In this document: piece by piece, positions 1 to 6,111 of the stretch
Position numbering within the stretch: position 1 is the first letter of the stretch
How the letters are laid out: each line of letters starts with the position of its first letter
Source of the DNA: Collinsella sp.
GTDB taxonomy: Bacteria > Actinomycetota > Coriobacteriia > Coriobacteriales > Coriobacteriaceae
DNA length: 6,111 nucleotides
NCBI GenBank assembly: GCA_019419485.1
Contig: DXZV01000111.1
Span: 1-6,111, forward strand
Direction: 5' to 3'
The notes under the pieces: model-generated
The model's database searches: none
What the model was told of the DNA's origin: nothing
The model's input: only the letters and a program-made list of their open reading frames with translations
Made by a program: the position numbers and the translations under genes

Positions 1-303
1 GGGTTCCTGCAGGGTGTGCTTGCGCTTTCTGCCTGCGAGGTTCCGGTGCTGGTTGTGGCTGCATGTAGCGTATTTTCCCAACGCGCCGTGATGGGCGGCC
101 TTGTTGCCGCTCTGGTTGCAACCTATACGCTTACGTGGTTTTTGCTTGCGATGGGCTTTGCCTTTGAACTTCCCGTTTCGGCACCGCGACGCACAAAAGC
201 CCAGATGGCGACTCCGCTTGCCGGTGGAGCCGCAGCTGCCCGTACTTTTGGCGGACCTGTCGAAGTATCGTCCGATTCTATTTCTACGACCAAGGAGGCC
301 TAG
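1..303 (+). CDS. C-terminal part of an unrecognised membrane protein (5' end outside window)
   Basis: The frame is open from base 1 to a TAG at 301-303 and gives about 100 residues with no start that must be used, so the gene most likely begins upstream; a GTG at 16 is only an internal possibility. The visible part has two hydrophobic stretches, about fragment residues 5-25 (rich in V, L, A, with a Cys) and 29-51 (ending LLAMGFAF), separated by a short SQRAV loop. A polar tail of about 50 residues follows, rich in Ala, Thr and Ser and carrying a basic PRRTK patch just after the second helix. By the positive-inside rule this suggests a cytoplasmic tail. I recognise no family. The last codons contain the ribosome binding site of the next gene, so the two are very likely co-transcribed. 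Reality of the gene is fairly sure; function is unknown. Confidence 0.75.
   Translation, partial: GFLQGVLALSACEVPVLVVAACSVFSQRAVMGGLVAALVATYTLTWFLLAMGFAFELPVSAPRRTKAQMATPLAGGAAAARTFGGPVEVSSDSISTTKEA
292..298 (+). promoter_or_regulatory. Shine-Dalgarno site of the FHA gene, inside the end of the upstream gene
   Basis: AAGGAGG lies eight bases before the ATG at 307 and overlaps the last codons of the upstream membrane-protein gene. With only three bases between stop and start, this arrangement favours translational coupling and fixes the start of the FHA gene. Confidence 0.8.
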
Positions 304-306
304 GTC

Positions 307-1245
307 ATGGCATCTCAAGTTGAGCTCACCCCATGCGGGGCCATGTTTGACATCTTTAAGCGCGCGGCGCATCTGAGCCATATCGAGCTGTGCGGCTTGG
401 TGCTTTCGTCCCGTCCGCTCGCCGACGGCCGCAGCCCGCAGAGCCGAGCCGCCGATCGCTCTTGGGTTTCCCGCTTTATCGTTCGCGCGCCGGTCGGCAC
501 GCTTCAGCAGCGCTACTTTGCCGAATACGGTACCTCGGCTGCGCGTATTATGTCGCAACTGGCCCTGCGCCAGCGCAACCCCATGGACTCCACGGCTGTG
601 ATCAATATGGTGTGCGGTCCTGCAGGTGAACCGATGGTACGCGCGCTCGAAGAGTGCCACCAGGACACGAATCTCTATCGCAACGCGCTCGATCGCCTGT
701 CCCAGGCGGCGGAACTCATGCCCGCCGAGCGCGCCGAGGCCGTGCTGGTGCTGTTTGTCGCTGTCGGTTGTTCGGCGGATGTGCGGTCCTCGGTGAACTA
801 TGCCATCGACTACGCGCACGCGACCTGTGGCGGAGGCACCTCCACGCCGCGTTCGCTTGGCATGTCGATGACCGCGGGCGAACGCGAACCCGCCCCGGCG
901 CACCCCTTGGGCTTGCTGCGCGTACAAAACAGTTTTGTCGTGAGCGCCCCGCGCTGGATTCAGCCGAGTGAGCAGGGTGTTGAGATTGGCGCGCTGGCCA
1001 CTGGTGAGGGCGATATTACCGACGTCGGCGACGATGTCTCGGCCCGCCATGCCCATATCTGGTGCGATGCTCAAAATATCTGGCACGTCGAGGACTTGTC
1101 GTCCACCAACGGAACCGTGGTGGTAAACGGGGCCACGCGCGTCTGCATTCAGGTCGAGCCCGGCCGTTCCGCCCAACTCAATCCCGGCGACGAGCTCAAG
1201 CTCGGCGAATCAACTACCTACGCCATCCTCTTCGGTGCCCTCTAG
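307..1245 (+). CDS. FHA domain-containing protein with an unrecognised N-terminal region
   Basis: This 312-residue soluble protein has no signal peptide or membrane segment. The C-terminal 90 or so residues (about 222-310) form a forkhead-associated (FHA) domain, which in general binds phosphothreonine on partner proteins. Visible hallmarks are S-A-R-H-A-H-I at 245-251, a W/V-E-D-L-S-S-T-N-G-T block at 260-270 followed by VNG, and a terminal L-N-P-G-D-E-L-K-L-G at 291-300. The usual Gly-Arg at the start of the domain is replaced by I-G-A-L (227-230), so the Arg that normally contacts the phosphate appears to be missing. Residues 1-200 look mainly helical and match no family I know; residues 170-200 are a Gly/Thr/Pro-rich linker. 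It sits three bases after a membrane-protein gene, so it may be that protein's cytoplasmic partner (inference). The FHA call is firm; the biological role is open. Confidence 0.88.
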   Translation: MASQVELTPCGAMFDIFKRAAHLSHIELCGLVLSSRPLADGRSPQSRAADRSWVSRFIVRAPVGTLQQRYFAEYGTSAARIMSQLALRQRNPMDSTAVINMVCGPAGEPMVRALEECHQDTNLYRNALDRLSQAAELMPAERAEAVLVLFVAVGCSADVRSSVNYAIDYAHATCGGGTSTPRSLGMSMTAGEREPAPAHPLGLLRVQNSFVVSAPRWIQPSEQGVEIGALATGEGDITDVGDDVSARHAHIWCDAQNIWHVEDLSSTNGTVVVNGATRVCIQVEPGRSAQLNPGDELKLGESTTYAILFGAL

Positions 1246-1277
1246 CCGGCAGATAGGGACGTTCTTTTTCTGCCGGC
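1245..1277 (+). repeat. Inverted repeat (hairpin) at the stop codon of the FHA gene
   Basis: GCCGGCAG (1245-1252) and CTGCCGGC (1270-1277) are perfect 8-base arms around a 17-base loop. The left arm starts at the last base of the TAG stop. The T-run lies in the loop rather than after the stem, so this is not a textbook intrinsic terminator. It could still protect or end the FHA transcript. The hairpin is directly visible; its role is inferred. Confidence 0.45.
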
Positions 1278-1294
1278 ATCTGGGGACACTCCTT
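1254..1294 (+). repeat. Two copies of a GGGAC-(G/A)-(T/C)TC(C/T)TT motif
   Basis: TAGGGACGTTCTTT (1254-1267) and TGGGGACACTCCTT (1281-1294) are related direct repeats about 27 bases apart, straddling the right arm of the FHA hairpin. Similar GGGAC-type short sequences are common intergenic repeats in some bacteria and can be linked to REP-associated tyrosine transposases. No such transposase is in this window, so the link is an inference. Confidence 0.3.
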
Positions 1295-1324
1295 GGCGCT
1301 CCAGAGTCGGTCGCCCGGGGATGG

Positions 1325-1343
1325 AGGGGCCATTTTGGCCCTT
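1325..1343 (+). repeat. Short strong hairpin
   Basis: The arms GGGCCA (1327-1332) and TGGCCC (1336-1341) enclose a TTT loop, and two more pairs (one G-T) extend the stem to 8 bases. No T-run follows, so a terminator role is weak. It lies between the FHA gene and the PFOR promoter region and might mark the boundary of the two units. Confidence 0.35.
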
Positions 1344-1356
1344 GGCGGTCACCCGA

Positions 1357-1370
1357 GGTAAACCTTTACC
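1357..1370. promoter_or_regulatory. Palindromic operator candidate upstream of PFOR
   Basis: GGTAAA-CC-TTTACC is a perfect inverted repeat with 6-base arms and a 2-base centre. It ends 39 bases before the candidate -10 box at 1410, a suitable place for an activator or repressor dimer. It does not match the Rex, Fnr/Crp or ArgR consensus as I know them, so the regulator is unknown. Confidence 0.35.
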
Positions 1371-1397
1371 GCCCGCCTATATTTGCCGAAATTACAC

Positions 1398-1423
1398 TTG
1401 ACGGCGGGGTACAATAAACCCGC
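1398..1423 (+). promoter_or_regulatory. Candidate PFOR promoter with an inverted repeat over the -10 box
   Basis: TACAAT at 1410-1415 matches the sigma-70 -10 consensus at five of six bases. TTGACG at 1398-1403 looks like a -35 box but is only 6 bases away, too close to pair with it; no good -35 lies at 16-18 bases, so an activator may be needed. The box sits inside an imperfect inverted repeat, GCG(G)GGT (1404-1410) and ACCCGC (1418-1423), 6-base arms with one bulged G, which could be a repressor site. Transcription would begin near 1422. Confidence 0.4.
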
Positions 1424-1696
1424 ATGCGGATTTCCGTTGCGGGCGCTTCCCATCGCCGGGGCGTGCCCGGGAGCATCCGGCATGCGGCCTTTGCGGCGCT
1501 CGGTCATGTGCAAGACGGGCGGTCGGGTCTGTGGGGCGCATCAGCTGTCCCTCGCCTCGGCATGTCTTCTCTCCACGCCACGTACCTGCTGCTGAGCCTG
1601 CCTGCCAGATGATTGGAAGCAACAGCGTAAATCCCATCACGCCAACATCCCGGCGATCGCCGGGGCCTGTATACCTATATGAGAGGAGAGGGGTAT
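1419..1696 (+). promoter_or_regulatory. Long GC-rich, structured 5' leader of PFOR
   Basis: If transcription starts near 1422, the PFOR mRNA has a leader of about 275 bases. Visible stems are CCCGCA (1419-1424) with TGCGGG (1438-1443), with an inner CGG/CCG pair; CCGGG (1456-1460) with CCCGG (1466-1470); a perfect 16-base palindrome at 1649-1664; and a hairpin around the ribosome binding site at 1670-1697. I recognise no known riboswitch class. Some of the structure may simply reflect high GC content. No obvious terminator-like hairpin plus T-run is present, so if it regulates, control of translation or mRNA stability is likelier than attenuation. Confidence 0.4.
1649..1664. repeat. Perfect 16-base palindrome before the PFOR start
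   Basis: CCCGGCGATCGCCGGG reads identically on both strands, centred on the GATC at 1655-1658, and ends 33 bases before the PFOR start codon. As RNA it can only close with a strained small loop, so as a single-strand hairpin it would lose its central pairs. As DNA it is a plausible dimer site. Confidence 0.4.

Positions 1697-1697
<1 letters not shown>
1670..1697 (+). promoter_or_regulatory. PFOR ribosome binding site in the loop of a small hairpin
   Basis: AGGAG (1684-1688), in a longer G/A-rich run, lies 8 bases before ATG 1697 and supports that start over the in-frame ATG at 1679, which has no ribosome binding site. TATACC (1670-1675) is complementary to GGTATA (1692-1697), leaving the Shine-Dalgarno sequence in a 14-base loop and the A of the start codon in the stem. 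The start choice is firm; a regulatory hairpin is inference. Confidence 0.6.
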
Positions 1698-5236
<3,539 letters not shown>

Positions 5237-5246
5237 GTCTCCCACC

Positions 5247-5371
5247 GCAGGATCTGAGGGCTGACCTTCGCGGACGTCCTCGGACATGAAAGAACCCCCG
5301 CTGCGCACTACGTGCGGCGGGGGTTCTTTCGTCCTGCGGAGTGTCCGCGAAGGCCAGCCCTCAGATCCTGC
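5247..5371. repeat. 125-base inverted repeat with 29-base arms enclosing the PFOR terminator
   Basis: The left arm, 5247-5275 (beginning GCAGGATCTGAGGGCTG), is complementary to the right arm, 5343-5371, at 28 of 29 positions; the only mismatch is A5264 opposite C5354. Inside lie unpaired segments 5276-5287 and 5331-5342, then the terminator stem. The arms are far longer than an ordinary terminator needs. It could be an RNA 3'-end stabiliser, a small MITE-like mobile element, or an inverted duplication. No target-site duplication is visible at the outer edges and no transposase is present. The structure is certain from sequence; its role is not. Confidence 0.85.
5288..5330 (+). terminator. Strong intrinsic terminator of PFOR, potentially bidirectional
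   Basis: GAAAGAACCCCCGC (5288-5301) pairs perfectly with GCGGGGGTTCTTTC (5317-5330). A two-base bulge (TG, 5302-5303) and a further 5-base stem, CGCAC (5304-5308) with GTGCG (5312-5316), close on a TAC loop. The right arm ends in the T-rich TTCTTTC and the left arm supplies matching A-rich sequence, so it could work on both strands. It starts 51 bases after the PFOR stop. No minus-strand gene converges on it in this window. Confidence 0.88.
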
Positions 5372-5424
5372 TACGACTACGTCCTCGGATTGTGTGGGCT
5401 GATGAAGGACGTGGTTGTGGGGGC

Positions 5425-5529
5425 CTTTTGTCCCTTTCGCTGTTTCGCGCCTTTGGCGCGAAACCACGCGCTGCTTTGGGATACGGGGGAGGACAGGGTT
5501 GCTGCCGTCTTTTGTCCCCGTGCTTTGGG
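5425..5529. repeat. Pair of short direct repeats (CTTTTGTCCC and TGCTTTGGG)
   Basis: CTTTTGTCCC occurs at 5425-5434 and again at 5509-5518; TGCTTTGGG occurs at 5472-5480 and again at 5521-5529. On the minus strand the first reads GGGACAAAAG, reminiscent of the GGGAC motifs after the FHA gene. This suggests a family of short intergenic repeats, but the copies are short and could be chance. Confidence 0.3.
5442..5464. repeat. Perfect hairpin with 10-base arms
   Basis: GTTTCGCGCC (5442-5451) and GGCGCGAAAC (5455-5464) flank a TTT loop. No T-run follows on either strand. It lies between the two CTTTTGTCCC copies, so it may be the stem of the same small repeat element (inference). Confidence 0.6.
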
Positions 5530-5671
5530 GCTGGTTGCCTTTTTGGAGCTCATCTTTATTCCTTATGCTGAATGAAAAGCCCCATGTTTTTGCAGGGGTG
5601 CATACTCGTCTTATTAATGCATAGAATCTCGTATAGTGCGAGTAAGATATTACGCTGTCTGTTTTGTGTTT

Positions 5672-5711
5672 AGCAGAGATATAGTTTGCATAATCTGGTC
5701 TAATCCCTGCT
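5672..5711. promoter_or_regulatory. Inverted repeat in the arcC upstream region
   Basis: AGCAGAGAT (5672-5680) and ATCCCTGCT (5703-5711) are complementary at eight of nine positions (A5677 opposite C5706), 22 bases apart. The CATAAT box at 5689-5694 lies between the arms. This could be an operator around a promoter or a looping site; chance is possible in AT-rich DNA. Confidence 0.3.
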
Positions 5712-5788
5712 CTATTAAAATAAAGTCGCACGTAAATGGCGTAGATATGCCTAAGCTGGGCTTCTTTACGCTGAGCGGGTAAAAATGA

Positions 5789-5802
5789 CCGTTCACCGTT
5801 CA
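5789..5802. repeat. Tandem CCGTTCA repeat
   Basis: CCGTTCA occurs twice in immediate tandem (5789-5795 and 5796-5802), upstream of the TAAAAT box at 5820. Direct half-sites of this kind can bind response regulators, but two copies alone are weak evidence. Confidence 0.3.
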
Positions 5803-5850
5803 ACTGTTTTCAAAATGAATAAAATAAGGGATAACAGGAATATAAACCTT

Positions 5851-5884
5851 AATAAACTCGTGTATCGCACGGACACGGGTTATT
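5851..5884 (+). promoter_or_regulatory. Imperfect 12-base-pair hairpin or operator just upstream of arcC
   Basis: AATAA plus CTCGTGT (5851-5863) pairs with ACACGGG plus TTATT (5873-5884), with one bulged A (5856) and one G-T pair, around a 9-base loop. It ends 37 bases before the arcC start and 21 before its ribosome binding site. It may be a DNA operator or a leader RNA stem; no T-run follows, so termination is unlikely. Confidence 0.45.
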
Positions 5885-5921
5885 AATGGGTTGTAGGCCT
5901 TTTACAGAAAGGATTCCAGCA

Positions 5922-6111
5922 ATGTCTAAGCCTCTTGGCAAGCCCGATCGTATTGTCGTCGCCCTTGGCGGCAACGCCCTCGGCAACAACCCCGTTGAGC
6001 AGATCGAGGCCGTGAGCAACACCGCTCACGCTCTTCTCGGCCTGATCGAGCAGGGTAACGAGATCATCATCACCCACGGCAACGGCCCGCAGGTCGGCAT
6101 GATCCAGAACG
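5922..6111 (+). CDS. arcC: Carbamate kinase, N-terminal 63 residues (gene runs off the window)
   Basis: The start at ATG 5922 is supported by AGAAAGGA (5906-5913), 8 bases upstream. The protein would carry out the reversible reaction carbamoyl phosphate + ADP to ATP + carbamate, in the cytoplasm. Two signature blocks of the amino-acid-kinase fold are visible: A-L-G-G-N-A-L at 14-20, and T-H-G-N-G-P-Q-V-G at 51-59, both highly typical of carbamate kinase. The full family length is about 310 residues, so roughly four fifths lies beyond base 6111. Which pathway it serves (arginine deiminase, agmatine, or purine/allantoin breakdown) depends on downstream genes not seen here. It appears to be the first gene of its unit, given the long upstream region. 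Confidence 0.93.
   Translation, partial: MSKPLGKPDRIVVALGGNALGNNPVEQIEAVSNTAHALLGLIEQGNEIIITHGNGPQVGMIQN

Larger units (their letters stand above)
1246..1696 (+). other. Gene-free interval between the FHA gene and PFOR
   Basis: No convincing protein gene lies in these 451 bases; short frames on both strands lack ribosome binding sites and recognisable products. In order it holds a hairpin at the FHA stop, two GGGAC-type motifs (1254-1294), a second hairpin (1325-1343), a 14-base palindrome (1357-1370), a candidate promoter (-10 at 1410) and a GC-rich leader running to the PFOR start. I looked for tRNA, RNase P, SRP RNA and for cobalamin, TPP, SAM, c-di-GMP and ZTP riboswitch consensus blocks and saw none. 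Confidence 0.6.
5237..5921 (+). other. Long gene-free interval between PFOR and carbamate kinase
   Basis: I find no believable gene in these 685 bases on either strand. The first part (5247-5371) is a nested inverted repeat with the PFOR terminator. About 5372-5560 is GC-rich and holds short direct repeats and a 10-base-arm hairpin. From about 5561 to 5921 the DNA turns AT-rich and carries inverted repeats, weak promoter-like boxes and finally the arcC ribosome binding site. No tRNA-like cloverleaf or known small RNA was recognised. Confidence 0.6.
5561..5921 (+). promoter_or_regulatory. AT-rich upstream regulatory region of carbamate kinase
   Basis: The base composition drops sharply: 5641-5700 has 21 G/C of 60 and 5821-5880 has 22 of 60, against clearly GC-rich coding DNA on both sides. 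Several weak promoter-like boxes are present, for example TAAAAT at 5820-5825 with TTCAAC at 5799-5804 (15-base gap), and CATAAT at 5689-5694 with TTGTGT at 5664-5669 (19-base gap). None is good enough to name the start site. Length, AT content and inverted repeats suggest a regulated promoter. A decayed gene or foreign remnant is the alternative; no protein trace was seen. Confidence 0.45.

Noticed and set aside
1398..1403. TTGACG as the -35 box of the PFOR promoter.
   Set aside because: It is only 6 bases from the TACAAT box, and no acceptable -10 lies 16-18 bases downstream of it.
1383..1640. Several short open frames on both strands in the FHA-PFOR gap, including an 82-codon minus-strand frame at 1392-1640.
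   Set aside because: They lack ribosome binding sites and recognisable motifs, and overlap one another in GC-rich DNA where chance frames are expected.
1419..1670. A ZTP, cobalamin, TPP or SAM riboswitch in the PFOR leader.
   Set aside because: GC-rich stems are present, but none of the conserved core sequence blocks of these classes was found.
1679..1696. An in-frame ATG at 1679 that would add six residues to PFOR.
   Set aside because: It has no ribosome binding site and its added residues overlap the purine-rich site serving ATG 1697. The N-terminus from 1697 matches the family and puts T31, E64 and R114 at their usual numbers.
5312..5624. Short plus-strand open frames of 69-87 codons behind the PFOR terminator.
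   Set aside because: They begin inside or just after the hairpin, overlap in different frames, and show no ribosome binding site or domain.
5883..6077. A 64-codon minus-strand frame opposite the start of arcC.
   Set aside because: It is the mirror of the arcC coding sequence, whose plus-strand translation has clear carbamate kinase motifs.

Overview
The window looks like chromosomal DNA from a strict anaerobe of the Coriobacteriia (a Collinsella/Olsenella-like actinobacterium). This rests on moderately high GC, a strong preference for G/C-ending codons, purine-rich Shine-Dalgarno sites, and an abundant-looking pyruvate:ferredoxin oxidoreductase next to a carbamate kinase. The lineage is inferred from composition and gene content, not proven.

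Layout: (1) 1-303, the 3' end of a gene for an unrecognised membrane protein. (2) 307-1245, a 312-residue protein with a C-terminal FHA domain, three bases downstream and probably translationally coupled. (3) 1246-1696, a gap holding small hairpins, GGGAC-type repeat motifs, a palindromic operator candidate, a candidate promoter near 1410 and a long GC-rich leader. (4) 1697-5236, a complete single-chain pyruvate:ferredoxin oxidoreductase (nifJ/PFOR). (5) 5237-5921, a 685-base gap: a very long inverted repeat with a strong intrinsic terminator nested inside, then GC-rich DNA with short repeats and a hairpin, then about 350 bases of AT-rich DNA with inverted repeats that looks like a regulatory region. 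(6) 5922-6111, the first 63 codons of carbamate kinase (arcC). All genes are on the + strand.

How the parts work together: PFOR turns pyruvate and CoA into acetyl-CoA, CO2 and reduced ferredoxin, the central fermentative step in such anaerobes. Carbamate kinase makes ATP from carbamoyl phosphate, usually at the end of arginine/agmatine or purine/allantoin catabolism. Both support energy gain without respiration, but the terminator and long gap mark them as separate transcription units. The membrane protein/FHA pair is a third unit with no visible metabolic link.

I see no CRISPR array, transposase, tRNA or rRNA gene. The coding part is conventional. What deserves a second look is non-coding: the structured PFOR leader, the 125-base nested hairpin behind PFOR, and the AT-rich arcC upstream region.
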